Of a stretch of DNA of 64,000 nt, positions 48,901 to 56,563 are shown one piece after another. Each line of letters begins with the position of its first letter. Position 1 is the first letter of the stretch. The notes under the pieces were generated by a model. The model was not told where the DNA came from and did no database searches. It worked only from the letters and a program-made list of their open reading frames with translations. Source of the stretch: a virus; the IMG/VR virus record IMGVR_UViG_3300050821_003663, positions 1-64,000 of that record; one strand, 5' to 3'. The position numbers and the translations under genes are program-made.

Positions 48901-51900
48901 GGTGTTTTCGAAGATGTTCGGCATCACCACCTTCGACGTGCAGGATAGATGGAGCGAAGAGCTAAAAAAGGCTCGCACCGAAGAGAAGCGCATGAAGAAG
49001 CCCGACGAAGAGGCTCACCCGCTGCAGAAGATCGCCGCCGATGCAGGCGCCACGGGCATCCGCAACACCATCGCGGGCAAGGTGGAAGACTCTGCCGGCG
49101 AGCGTGTGGACCCGCGCAAGCCGAGCGCAGCGCTGGTGTTCCCAGACGAGGGATCCGCGACGGCTTTCTGGGACCAGGTTGTTTCCGGCAAGGGCAAGAT
49201 CTCGAATGCCGAGTTGATTCAGGCTGAGGACGGTAGCTGGGGGGTTCGGTTCAACACGAAGACGAAGGTTCCAAACAGCGTGCTTTATCAGGATGTGCCC
49301 AAAAAGCACCCAGGTTTGGAGTTGGAGGAGAAAAAGAAGAGGCTTGCGGAAACCCCCGCCTCAGCCGCAATGGTGCGAAAACTCCTCCAGCTCCAAATTC
49401 AAAATCTAGAAAACGAGATTCGGTCGAAGTACGGCGCCGAGACGGAGCCGGCGGCGAAACCGGCAGAGGTTGCGTCGCAGGCACGGCAGGAGGTAAAGAA
49501 TGTCGCAAACGCCAACGCAGTACGAGAAGCGGCTCATGCAAACGCTCCACTTTCCGACGCTGGAAAGCCTCCAGCATTTTCTCAACCTCCCCGTCCTCCC
49601 CGGTCTGCGGATGCGGGTGCCGGATCAACTGGACGAGTTCGACCGGATGGAAAGCCAGTGGCAAGAGCGCCAAGGAGCCTAGCCGAAGTCAGGGAAGTCA
49701 ACATACAGCCGCTCGCGAGGGAGCGCAGCGCACCGGTTGGAACCGTCGAAGGCGAAGAGTTCAACGAGCAGAAGTGGAAGTCCACGCTTGCGATGGCTGG
49801 ACTGCCGGAGAATCTGCCTCCGCCGACATGGGCTCTCAACCGCAAGACGGCGGAGAAGCTCATCTTCCCCGGCCAGAAAGAAGTTGTGCAGGCAGCGCTC
49901 TCGGCCTTTGAGCAGGGAGATGGATTCGCGGCTGCAACCGCCACCGGAACCGGCAAGACCTACACCGGCATGGCAATCATCAAGGAATGGCGCGACAAGC
50001 ATCCGGACGCGAGGATCCTCTACATCACCAAGAACCAGAAGTTGCTCAAGAATGCCCGTGGCGTCTCAGAGGGGACGTTCGGCTTCGAGATGGAGAAGAA
50101 GCTACCCGACCGCGATGCGCCGGCCGGAACGTACGGGATAACCTACATGGGAATGATTGCGGACCCGAAGGCGGAAAACACGCACTGGGACATGGTGATT
50201 GCAGACGAGTCAGGCGAGGCCCGCAATTGGTTCAAGGAAGACAATCAACAGGGCAAGAAGTTGATGGCCGTGACGGCGAACGCCGACAAGGTGGGCTACT
50301 TTAGCGCTACGCCCTGGCATTCTCCGATGGAATACGGGTACATGACGAAGCTCAATCTATGGCCGAAGAACGGTTTCGACAGGTGGATCGAGGGTAACTT
50401 CGCGCACGAAAAGATCGACGGCAAGGTGATCGGGAAGCTGGATCCCGCAAAGCAGGCGAAACTACGTCAGCAATTGATCGAGCGCGGCCAGCTCGTATCG
50501 CAGGCGATTTCCTACGATGGATTTACCGCGCACTTCGGCGTGGTTCCGGTGACGGATTCCATGAAGCGCGGCCTAGACCGCATTCATGAAGGATTTGCTC
50601 GCGCAAAGAAGCAGTTGATTGACACGAAGAAGAAGGGGCTTGCAGAGAAGGTTGCAGCGTTCGAGGCGACCTACACGAAGGCATTCCTTGAGCGGGAGCG
50701 GCTTCCCCAGGCTATCGAACTAGCGCAAAAGGCTCGTAGGAACGGATGGCAGGTAATGCTGTTCTCCGAGACGTCCTCTGAAGATCTCTTCCGGCGCGGC
50801 CAGGAGGAAGGCGAGGAGCCGAGCACCTACCAGCAACTCGATATGGCGATGGGCGGCCAGCTTTCGCGGATCATTCCGCCATTCCCGAACATCTACGACA
50901 GGCTTCAGCAGGCGTTTGGCAGCCAGATTGGCGACTACAGCGGCCGTGGCAATTCGATGGGAGAGCGCGAGAAGGCGCTCACTGACTATCTGACAGGCGA
51001 ACGGCCAATGATTTACTCCACCTACGCTGCCGGCGGAATTGGAGTCAGCCTGCATGACGCAGACTTTCCAGAATTGGGGATCAGCGGAGGAGAGCGGCCG
51101 CGTGTGGCTATCTTCCTTGGGCCGCCGTACTCAGGAGTGCTGCTAGAGCAGGCGATGGGGCGCTCATGGCGCTTCGGTGTGAAGTCGGATACCCACTCTG
51201 TCTTTCTCGCCACCGATTCAGAGCCAGATGTAAGGCTAATGCAAGAGAAGGTTGGGCCGCGCATGAGGGCGCTGAGAGCCTCCGTGCTAGGTGAGCGGGA
51301 CTCACTGGCGTCGGTCATGGCCACTTACAACGATGAGGAGAAGACGCGGGCGAGGCAGGAGTCGCTGGCTTATCAGGAAGGCAATGAACCGGAGATCTCG
51401 GCGCAGAGCTTCCAGGTACGCAGCAAGTCACGCGACGTTGGCATCAACGATTGGAGCCAGATCAACTTTCCACCGGCCGATACCGCGAAAAACAAGGGCA
51501 TGAAATACGGAGAGCATGTACCTGGGGGAGATTGGAGCAACCTCTACCAGTCGAAGTTCGGGATGCTATTCCCAGACTCGCCGGAGCAATCGGCCGGGAA
51601 GGATTCGGTCGACTCCATCGGCAACGGTCTGGCTACCGGGCAAGGTCTTCCGCCAGACGTGTCAGTCCAAAATTTGGACCCCGCAGACCGCGACGTGGTG
51701 GTGGGCGCGGCTGCTTCTGTGGCGACGGATGCCGTGGATGCTTCAACCGAGCGCGATGCGAAGGCTGCAGCCCGTCAGTCGATGCAGTCGCAGATGCAGC
51801 TACCCGGCGACAAGGATAAGTGGATCCTGACCTTCCCGAACAGGCGGCAGAAGATCGGCGTCTGGCGGTATACCGGGGATCCAGCGGATCTGCCACGGAG

Positions 51901-54031
51901 GGCGGAAGCCTCCGGAGACGAAGACATCACCAACAGCCGGCCGAAGGACATCCGCACCTGGTACGGAGGCGCTGCATTCACGCAGGAGGTTGGAATCAAG
52001 TCAATCGCGACTCGCGCAGGCGCGGCCGAGGCGGGAGAGAACATCGTCAGGATGAACCGCTCGTATCAGGCGGACGCGGACGTGAACTTCGCGGACTTCG
52101 CAATGGAGGCCCATGACATCGCCGAGAAGCACAAGCTGGACACTCGCGACCCGAAGACGATGAATGACCTGTGGGATGCCGTGGAAGGCAAGCGCGTCAT
52201 CGACAACCCGGCGATCAATGCTGCGGTGAACGACATCGCCAACCTGCATGAGCGGATCCACTCGGCCGAGGGAACTGCAGGCGTCAAGCTGAAGACGCCA
52301 TCCGGCGAGGTGCTTTCGTGGAAGCAGATCTCGAAGGACCGCAACTACATGCCGCATCGGATCGACTGGGATGCCCAGGTGCAAGATCCAGTTACCGGCG
52401 AAACGCACACACTCCGCGACATCATGAAGGAGACCTTCGCGGAAGCCAGCCGCCGGCGGATTATCGACGCTATCGCGAAGGAGCGGAACTACACCTACGA
52501 CCAGGTGGTCGACTACCTTCGCGCTTACGCTCCAAACACGCCGGTGTTGAGCCATATCCACCGCGCACGTACCATCGACTTTCCGTTCATCAAGAAGGAC
52601 TGGCGAACGCTGATGAGTTACTACCGTCAGGCCGCTGACGCTATCGCGATTGAGAAGAACTTCGGTTCAGATCGCGGCAAGCTGGACAAGGAGATTGCGC
52701 GGATCCCGAGCGAGAACGGCCGCCGCACGATTCAGAGCATGTTCGACGGATTGTTGGAGCCGCAGGAGTGGCAGGACTGGACAGCGAAGGCTTACAACGC
52801 CGCCATCGCTTTCGAGGCCGCAACCAAGATGACAATCTCCGTCACCAAGGTGCCGTTCCACCTCGTCCACATCCCGATGGGCCTGAAGGGCCGCGTGATG
52901 CCGCTGGTGAAGGCTATAGCGAGGGACATCTTCGATCACAAGGACGTGATGGACAACGCGACTTATGTGGGAACCATCGCTCGACAGTTGAACGCCGCTG
53001 ACGTGATCGCCAAGGGTGAAGACTCTCAGGGCATCACACACCAGATCTTCGGCAAGACAGGGTTCAACGCCGCGTACAAGCAGGTGAGGGCGATTGCCGG
53101 CGAGTCATCTCGCATCTGGATGGAGCAGTACGCGATGAAGGAGCTCCGCAAGGATAACTCCGGGGAGGCTCGCAGAATTCTCCGCGACGTGATGCTAGTT
53201 GGAGACAAGGCCATCGACCAAGCGATTGCAATCGGCCGGTTCACTCCGGAGGATCTCGCGAAGGGTCAGACGGCCTTTGCCAACCTGACGACGTGGTCGA
53301 ACAATCCGCTGCAGATGCCAGGGTGGGCGCGGCTGCATATTGAGCGCAACGATCCTACGACGATGGTGGGGATCAAGCGGGCAGTGCGCCTGACGTACGC
53401 GCTGCAGTCGTTCGCGCTGAAGTCGACATCGCTGCTACGTGAGCAACTCTATGACGAGGTGGTTCACCACAAAAATCTCAAGCCGCTTGCATACGCTGTC
53501 ATCGCGTATCCGGTGATCGGCCAGCTACTCGCGGCCACGGGCGCCGGCGCGAAGCACTTCGTCCACAAGGGAATCGAAGGGTTGGAACACAAGGAGCACG
53601 AGAACGACTCATGGGATAAATTCTTCGCCAACCTGGAGGACACCTTCGAGCATCCGGAGGCAGTGAAGTTCCTGAAGTTCTACATCGACGGCTGGACGCT
53701 GGGTGTCGGCTGGGACCGCGTACGCCGCTGGACGGATCCATTCCTAAATGCCGCGATTGGCAAGAACAAAGAGGCTCAGAGCGGACTAACGTATCTCCTC
53801 AAGGACGAGGGCGAGCAGCTCATCGGGCCGGCCTTCAGCGACCTAGTGGAGTTTCTTGGCTTTGGCGTGGATGTGGGCAAGATCGAGATAGGCCAGAAGC
53901 ACCCCGAGCAGAAGAAGGAAAAGGTTGAGGCCGCCGCGAAGAAAGAGACCAAGCAGATCGTACCGATTCTCGGTCAGGTGCCAGGGTTCACGAACCCACC
54001 GAAAGCGAAGACCACGAGGCCGCATTACTGA
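42905..54031 (+). CDS. Giant polyvalent virion protein (ParB-like, zincin, SNF2 helicase)
   Basis: 3708 residues. Hydrophobic segment near 295-370. A ddrB-type ParB-like domain lies at about 1240-1540 (GPAIIDPRGWIVGGNTRISI at about 1259). A zincin metallopeptidase follows with HEFAH at about 1896. A helicase of SNF2/strawberry-notch type covers about 2310-2800: GQKEVV, Walker A ATGTGKT (about 2345), DESGE (2434), SATPW (2467) and QAMGRSWRFG (2750). The C-terminal 900 residues end with a hydrophobic stretch near 3530. This set of domains is typical of phage polyvalent proteins ejected with the DNA to protect and prepare it in the cell. Confidence 0.85.
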   Translation: MAEDVLEKLSAAIGRKITPESTAKKPVYVAGENVKGLKEPGNIDITNRPVVPNPAAGKGQSSTVLSMGIEEDGKHVLIPMVSDGADGKPPRIMNKKEAIDYYHKTKKHLGIFDSDAAADEYGRNVLHPQQATLKNVNGRTSAAPDLSSIIGRRVEPEKVSPLAMQRFKMYSQARTNGFDPDAAMKTAMSTAGTVEGAPGQSMYQKAKSAFANVPLAPGATRTLGDVGKDISEVLHRAWANPMAMSDSEWASHQQNIDKFFDDYLQQAKAKIGEPTTPFKKFQTGAAQFEAGAFAGTAKTAAEFTSPGQIALLVGTFGESALARVAAKTGIAGAVPAAKTIAKLLQLNFTASMIEGTATGVEDTFRNAIKGDWKAAGQSAAEGLISGVMAKSAIDHETAQIRVRADLEKVARDKYGAPAGHPVTAAITSRFNQLDPFRQAAVIDEAVKQSKEYQDILKDVDDKNADAKAETRKQQRGRLNDYYGRAMSEAWDENVARRTLQGLQRGRQAVGRMEEASRQADTKRAQEEHVREQQSITLRLIEEHREMDRQAAAKQRIERGQEAASERSQVGRISEVLSDKRNDVFRQRQEFDSIAPAETAPRRQIEAVVTPEGQVAYPAMFWGEENHFGVAGDLGGHAVYRQTPRGTEWLGTDGNFSEAPESVYMAAKPEEADTMARLGALTAEATYRAEEEGGEHVKDADELSAILRDYSEGEIDAKEARKRAGIADTTKLPDEYTAARDGRLNGPFYDSSARGYYDGLAEEARTAGLTEEETNELLNEAGMLSRQQTENNLHHVSRPGDYVVSGKGIKWTLDSKGVLHSDEGGAVPLLKRGLYSNDALQLAGSGRVGYGTQTRDERRASDARRRQTEADIRQNQEQVDREMRLAVQRQDITPAAETEPRADTIDKDVRRQRFMTRPPRAEESQVGAIVRMVLTAPTDAKSVIKAIAARNGVSEQEVMRLQIAADPDRLNAPEAKVARLEIGDTITDDFRKDRPWKVEQGKDGNLYLRSGNASPLKLDRLNPSDRVKDIVNKGKVTQSKLDFTEAEVSQAAFDRPHYVSYQDRLTDEVRERIEGTISDPEARTPAQVEQQAVAAIRRSDAADAVATRAVIDSVNPPADVTSVEQAEGAVDDAQEKVKVAEKAYSQAAEAESKSTPADPFPDRAPVSVGYVGPHGMIVQNGHEISFHYEVVPIDSLVASHNWNGPLLEVNPEFPEPLQPRTISEAESKLNDLRAQRRVTSENGKTQGYDFREYADKTVNGSMGPAIIDPRGWIVGGNTRISIMRRHLDNLRSIGDVEEREAALLGFRSAMRQLASEDGVAGYPDDGSFNAVVRVLDKPIATNREAAELGRLFNKSVSVQIRKSAKGISYAKSLDTPLMEEIGRRTEAYDGLTPAMQADPEFFRDIVSEKFSVTPEEYADWFDDIPGRGLVLNDQGRQQFTKAMMGTVIKDAALLNRIEGRTPYRAAERAITYLIKMQALTDRDIVGKITEALNASAETMNTDPGLSLSNDRWLATYHPDQQQFLGMETSIPPEPDRMVEALWRALTASDAAVPRVFNDRLKSFIGQESSLAGNIFEEQQETPAEAFNRAFKKELKEVAFSRKDKQEAISQDEYDAALRNRELSDAERFDAENTPETEGGRGQSPEQAEGAQAPGSLSAGDPFATTSWERGEQPGELMWVDHEGDYPVSARLLASKERAEVAIKDEHGLVGTVVIGRGEWPKEEADRVSLMREKMKGAGDFNDKPEQAQEKIAERMAKQAAIAFKHGSSGGRMTRPPEAPTKASIAARDMAITKAEKGYVTPDKLKEFLASHPATKGNVNELMRTARMMSEYVFDADPPVGVDRKQALDWVLRERLAGIEAGELKTKRGQYSDPLIEKGVGDAIMKLHKAADPSTFIHEFAHVIFPMLSDEDLKAIDTIEGPRGKGRWDGERKNLTKDVYVDLSEKLASGMERFLRDENPTGFTHEVKAVLAKVKEMMRKVYSAFAKDPLSGFNPTEEAREVFSKMFGITTFDVQDRWSEELKKARTEEKRMKKPDEEAHPLQKIAADAGATGIRNTIAGKVEDSAGERVDPRKPSAALVFPDEGSATAFWDQVVSGKGKISNAELIQAEDGSWGVRFNTKTKVPNSVLYQDVPKKHPGLELEEKKKRLAETPASAAMVRKLLQLQIQNLENEIRSKYGAETEPAAKPAEVASQARQEVKNVANANAVREAAHANAPLSDAGKPPAFSQPPRPPRSADAGAGSTGRVRPDGKPVARAPRSLAEVREVNIQPLARERSAPVGTVEGEEFNEQKWKSTLAMAGLPENLPPPTWALNRKTAEKLIFPGQKEVVQAALSAFEQGDGFAAATATGTGKTYTGMAIIKEWRDKHPDARILYITKNQKLLKNARGVSEGTFGFEMEKKLPDRDAPAGTYGITYMGMIADPKAENTHWDMVIADESGEARNWFKEDNQQGKKLMAVTANADKVGYFSATPWHSPMEYGYMTKLNLWPKNGFDRWIEGNFAHEKIDGKVIGKLDPAKQAKLRQQLIERGQLVSQAISYDGFTAHFGVVPVTDSMKRGLDRIHEGFARAKKQLIDTKKKGLAEKVAAFEATYTKAFLERERLPQAIELAQKARRNGWQVMLFSETSSEDLFRRGQEEGEEPSTYQQLDMAMGGQLSRIIPPFPNIYDRLQQAFGSQIGDYSGRGNSMGEREKALTDYLTGERPMIYSTYAAGGIGVSLHDADFPELGISGGERPRVAIFLGPPYSGVLLEQAMGRSWRFGVKSDTHSVFLATDSEPDVRLMQEKVGPRMRALRASVLGERDSLASVMATYNDEEKTRARQESLAYQEGNEPEISAQSFQVRSKSRDVGINDWSQINFPPADTAKNKGMKYGEHVPGGDWSNLYQSKFGMLFPDSPEQSAGKDSVDSIGNGLATGQGLPPDVSVQNLDPADRDVVVGAAASVATDAVDASTERDAKAAARQSMQSQMQLPGDKDKWILTFPNRRQKIGVWRYTGDPADLPRRAEASGDEDITNSRPKDIRTWYGGAAFTQEVGIKSIATRAGAAEAGENIVRMNRSYQADADVNFADFAMEAHDIAEKHKLDTRDPKTMNDLWDAVEGKRVIDNPAINAAVNDIANLHERIHSAEGTAGVKLKTPSGEVLSWKQISKDRNYMPHRIDWDAQVQDPVTGETHTLRDIMKETFAEASRRRIIDAIAKERNYTYDQVVDYLRAYAPNTPVLSHIHRARTIDFPFIKKDWRTLMSYYRQAADAIAIEKNFGSDRGKLDKEIARIPSENGRRTIQSMFDGLLEPQEWQDWTAKAYNAAIAFEAATKMTISVTKVPFHLVHIPMGLKGRVMPLVKAIARDIFDHKDVMDNATYVGTIARQLNAADVIAKGEDSQGITHQIFGKTGFNAAYKQVRAIAGESSRIWMEQYAMKELRKDNSGEARRILRDVMLVGDKAIDQAIAIGRFTPEDLAKGQTAFANLTTWSNNPLQMPGWARLHIERNDPTTMVGIKRAVRLTYALQSFALKSTSLLREQLYDEVVHHKNLKPLAYAVIAYPVIGQLLAATGAGAKHFVHKGIEGLEHKEHENDSWDKFFANLEDTFEHPEAVKFLKFYIDGWTLGVGWDRVRRWTDPFLNAAIGKNKEAQSGLTYLLKDEGEQLIGPAFSDLVEFLGFGVDVGKIEIGQKHPEQKKEKVEAAAKKETKQIVPILGQVPGFTNPPKAKTTRPHY
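51665..51679. repeat. 15-bp palindrome copy 4
   Basis: GTCCAAA-A-TTTGGAC, perfect arms, inside the giant gene, encoding VQNLDP in the same frame as copies 1 and 5. Confidence 0.8.
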
Positions 54032-54034
54032 GTG

Positions 54035-54049
54035 TATTATGCCTACATG
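54035..54049 (+). promoter_or_regulatory. TATTAT -10 with GCCTACATG element
   Basis: TATTAT (54035-54040) is followed directly by GCCTACATGG and then GGAGG, so a transcript starting near 54047 would carry a short leader for the gene at 54061. The same layout occurs leftward at 20473. Confidence 0.5.
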
Positions 54050-54060
54050 GAGGTAACACC

Positions 54061-54306
54061 ATGAGGGTAGTTATTGCAACACCCGAGCAGTGGCAGTCGA
54101 TATTCCAGAGGCTCATCCCGGCGGAGCGCATCTTGCAAGGGACGGCCCTATTTATCGCATCCGTAAACACTCTCGTTGTTATGGACGATGAGCTGGTAGT
54201 CGGCAAACTACGCGAGAACAACATTCACGAAAGCGAACCACTGTCAAAATGGAAAGAAGAGCTCCGCACGAAGCAGTTCGAGGTAATCTATCCGTCGAAG
54301 GAGTGA
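54061..54306 (+). CDS. Small hypothetical protein
   Basis: 81 residues with GGAGG upstream. Alpha/beta, with a hydrophobic strand TLVVMDDELVVG (about 37-48). First gene after the giant protein. Function unknown. Confidence 0.6.
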   Translation: MRVVIATPEQWQSIFQRLIPAERILQGTALFIASVNTLVVMDDELVVGKLRENNIHESEPLSKWKEELRTKQFEVIYPSKE

Positions 54307-54309
54307 GCG

Positions 54310-54498
54310 ATGCCGATCCGAGCAGGGGCAACGAAAGCTGAAGCCTTCCACGATCTACGTCACGGGAAGGCGTACAAGAAGACGCGGGCGAAGTTCGGCA
54401 AGAAGAAGGCGCAACAGCAGATGGTTGCGCGTTACTTCAAGCACGAGCGCGGCGAGGACCGGCCGAAGGGTAAAAAGCGCAGATCGACGAAGCGATGA
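54310..54498 (+). CDS. Small very basic protein
   Basis: 62 residues, over a third Lys or Arg. Likely binds nucleic acid. Its end overlaps the next start as ATGA. Confidence 0.6.
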   Translation: MPIRAGATKAEAFHDLRHGKAYKKTRAKFGKKKAQQQMVARYFKHERGEDRPKGKKRRSTKR

Positions 54499-54755
54499 CA
54501 GAGCCAATCATGTGCGGTTGGACTGAAGGCCGACAAGGTGACCCTTCCTGCGAACATTCATGGGACTATGAGGAAGGCGTGATTATCACGTCCCCACCCA
54601 GAGAGCACCGGGAGTGTTCGAAGTGCCATCGCCGCGAGTGTGTTATAGCGCGAGAGCACGAAGGGAACGAACTGGATGAACAAATATTTTTTGGTGGCAA
54701 CCTGGTGATCGTGTCGCCGAGGGTCAACTTCAAACTGGTGGGGCTCAAGGGCTAG
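54495..54755 (+). CDS. Small Cys/His-rich protein
   Basis: 86 residues. Cys at about 7, 19, 41, 44 and 49 (CSKC at 41-44) and several His suggest a zinc-binding fold. Ends at the promoter-like region at 54763. Function unknown. Confidence 0.6.
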   Translation: MTEPIMCGWTEGRQGDPSCEHSWDYEEGVIITSPPREHRECSKCHRRECVIAREHEGNELDEQIFFGGNLVIVSPRVNFKLVGLKG

Positions 54756-54762
54756 GTGATAG

Positions 54763-54771
54763 GATGTAGGC
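54763..54771 (-). promoter_or_regulatory. GCCTACATC element, inverted
   Basis: GATGTAGGC on the forward strand, followed by TAATTTCC, in the gap before the gene at 54798. One of the nine copies of the recurrent element. No clear -35. Confidence 0.35.
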
Positions 54772-54797
54772 TAATTTCCTTGGAGGGAGATGAGCTT

Positions 54798-55049
54798 ATG
54801 TTCGGAGCGAGGGTAGTCGGCCTGGAAGCCTCTGTCGTGTTGAAGAACCCGAAGACCGGGGAAACCGTCACGTTCGACATGACGGAAGCGGAGTTCGAGC
54901 CTATCGGCATGGGAGTGAACGGCGCTGGTCGTGGCTGGCAAATCTTCCAAATTGAAGGGCGGGTGGATCGCAAGCGCAACGGAAGCCCCGGCGTGAAGGT
55001 CACGACGGCCCCATCGAAGTATCTTCCCCGAAGAGTGCGAGGTAGATAG
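54798..55049 (+). CDS. Small hypothetical beta-rich protein
   Basis: 83 residues from the ATG at 54798 with GGAGGGAG upstream; an in-frame GTG at 54756 would lie before the recurrent element. Beta strands (VVLKNPKTGETVTF) and a basic tail. Unknown. Confidence 0.6.
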   Translation: MFGARVVGLEASVVLKNPKTGETVTFDMTEAEFEPIGMGVNGAGRGWQIFQIEGRVDRKRNGSPGVKVTTAPSKYLPRRVRGR

Positions 55050-55050
55050 C

Positions 55051-55449
55051 GTGAAGGCAGGAATCCTACTCCGCTGGCACTCATTCTGGATCGGCGTCCA
55101 CTACTCGCCGGCCAACCGCCGATTCTGCATCAACCTCATCCCGTTCGTGACGGTGTGGATCACCCTTGAGGATGGAGTGCAGCCGCAACGGTCTTTGCCA
55201 AAGCAACCTTCTGATAAAACTCCCGCATCGCGACCTCTCGTTCCGCGTGGGGCATTCGGGCCAGCCTTTCCAGCTTCTTTTGAAGAAGATCATCTCCGGC
55301 AAACTCAACATCCAGAGGAACACCTTCGGCTGCTTCGGCAGATCGAGCAAGAAAGAAGTCAATCAACTCCTGAATCAAAAACGGTGCCCTTTGTTTGGCC
55401 ATCTTCCGGCCGCGTCGGCGCCACAGCAGATCCCGGACAACTGAAGTAG
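55051..55449 (+). CDS. Small phage protein with antisense-overlapping tail
   Basis: 132 residues from a GTG. The first 40 (LLRWHSFWIGVHYSPANRR, CINLIPFVTVWIT) look like a common short phage protein with Trp/His-rich strands. The remaining 90 residues are read opposite the C-terminal half of the leftward gene at 55160 and have low-complexity character. The tail may simply be an unused extension. Confidence 0.5.
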   Translation: MKAGILLRWHSFWIGVHYSPANRRFCINLIPFVTVWITLEDGVQPQRSLPKQPSDKTPASRPLVPRGAFGPAFPASFEEDHLRQTQHPEEHLRLLRQIEQERSQSTPESKTVPFVWPSSGRVGATADPGQLK

Positions 55450-55798
55450 GGTAGAGGATGTAGGCGCCCACTCTGACACCACCCTTTATCCGGCCCGTAG
55501 CAGCCCGCGTACGGGTTCCGTGGAGCGTCCACCCCATAATCTCTGCAATCTCCCTCAGCGAGAGCAGGGGGGCCATGTCTAGCTCGATTGGCAGGGGGTG
55601 TGTGCGGCCGTAGAAAGCCTCACAGCGCTTCAGCTTCTCTTTGTACTCGGGGGTGGGGTCCAAATACCGCGCTTCAGCCCTAGTACGGCCGGGGAGGAAG
55701 GCCAGGTGCCCATTCTTAGCCAGCCACAGGGCGTGCTTCCGGGTGATATTGAGCACACCGCAGATTCCTTCAAGCGATAGCCAGTGCTGATCGGTCAT
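55160..55798 (-). CDS. HTH DNA-binding protein, leftward
   Basis: 212 residues. Two MerR/excisionase-type helix-turn-helix parts: LEGICGVLNITRKHALWLAKNG (in two pieces, about 9-30) and LREIAEIMGWTLHGTRTRAA (about 80-100), followed by a helical C-terminal half. Likely a regulator. Its start overlaps the stop of the next leftward gene (ATGA). The pair is divergent from the HTH gene at 56177, a layout like a phage switch region. Confidence 0.7.
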   Translation of the reverse strand: MTDQHWLSLEGICGVLNITRKHALWLAKNGHLAFLPGRTRAEARYLDPTPEYKEKLKRCEAFYGRTHPLPIELDMAPLLSLREIAEIMGWTLHGTRTRAATGRIKGGVRVGAYILYPTSVVRDLLWRRRGRKMAKQRAPFLIQELIDFFLARSAEAAEGVPLDVEFAGDDLLQKKLERLARMPHAEREVAMREFYQKVALAKTVAAALHPQG

Positions 55799-56055
55799 GC
55801 CGTCTTTTTCTTAGGAGGCCGGCCGCCGCGATAGGACGACTTCGGACGGTTTTCGTGGCTCTTGCGGGCCATCTCGGAGAAGGTCTCCGAGGAGATCTGA
55901 CGCTTTTCGGCTGAGATTGCACCGATTTTAGAGTAGTAATCGGGATCACTTTTCGATAGCGTCTGCCGGCGGCGAGGCTTGGAAGCCTTCTTTACTGCGG
56001 AACCTAGCTCGACTGTACGTGGCTTTTTAGGGAGGATGCGTTTGATCGTCGCCAT
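55795..56055 (-). CDS. Small basic protein, leaderless, leftward
   Basis: 86 residues from the ATG at 56055, which lies seven bases after a GATAAT -10; an ATG three codons upstream is less likely. Lys/Arg/Ser-rich, with the central part weakly resembling short KGG-type or AT-hook-like phage proteins. First gene of the leftward pair. Confidence 0.6.
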   Translation of the reverse strand: MATIKRILPKKPRTVELGSAVKKASKPRRRQTLSKSDPDYYSKIGAISAEKRQISSETFSEMARKSHENRPKSSYRGGRPPKKKTA

Positions 56056-56062
56056 GTAAGTC

Positions 56063-56068
56063 ATTATC
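56063..56068 (-). promoter_or_regulatory. Leftward -10 GATAAT
   Basis: GATAAT ends seven bases before the ATG at 56055 on the leftward strand, predicting a leaderless mRNA. Confidence 0.4.
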
Positions 56069-56098
56069 AGCCAACATGAAAAATCGCGCCATAAAAAA

Positions 56099-56141
56099 GC
56101 CTACATGAACGCTTGACACGGAAACGAACAAGTGCAACACT
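56099..56141 (+). promoter_or_regulatory. Divergent control region: GCCTACATG and rightward promoter
   Basis: GCCTACATG (56099-56107) lies just before TTGACA (56113-56118), a 17-base spacer and AACACT (56136-56141). Rightward promoter for the HTH gene and the replication module; the element may be an operator shared with the leftward promoter. Confidence 0.5.
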
Positions 56142-56176
56142 CGTCTTGCTGTTGCAACGAGGGAGAATCTGGGGAA

Positions 56177-56563
56177 ATGGCGAGACATAACAACGGAAAG
56201 AGCTACTTCGCTATTGACGGAGAACGGCTTACAGCCGCCAGAATATCCGCAGGGATGTCGTTACAAGACGTTGCCAATAGGATAAAGTGCAACAAGTCCA
56301 GCGTATCGCGATGGGAGCAGGGAACGCTTTGCCCGTCGGACGAACGAATCTTCATCTTGATGGAAATGTTTGAAGGCGGAGACTTTCTAAGGGAAGGACA
56401 CGCAGCACGGCTGACCTGGAAAGAGGTTGACCGCATTCGCGAGCTCCTCGAAGAGAAGAAACCGCAGGACAGGATCGCAAAGATGTTTGGATTGCCGCTG
56501 GCCACGATCAGCGCTATCGCACGGAACGAAATCTGGAAGAGAGACGAGGTAACCGCCCAATGA
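56177..56563 (+). CDS. XRE-family HTH regulator
   Basis: 128 residues from the ATG at 56177. The N-terminal XRE domain is clear: LTAARISAGMSLQDVANRI, then NKSSVSRWEQGT (about 18-60). A second short HTH lies at the C-terminus (DRIAKMFGLPLATISAIARN). First gene of the rightward replication module, divergent from another HTH gene, so it is a candidate for an early repressor or activator. Overlaps the next start as ATGA. Confidence 0.8.
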   Translation: MARHNNGKSYFAIDGERLTAARISAGMSLQDVANRIKCNKSSVSRWEQGTLCPSDERIFILMEMFEGGDFLREGHAARLTWKEVDRIRELLEEKKPQDRIAKMFGLPLATISAIARNEIWKRDEVTAQ

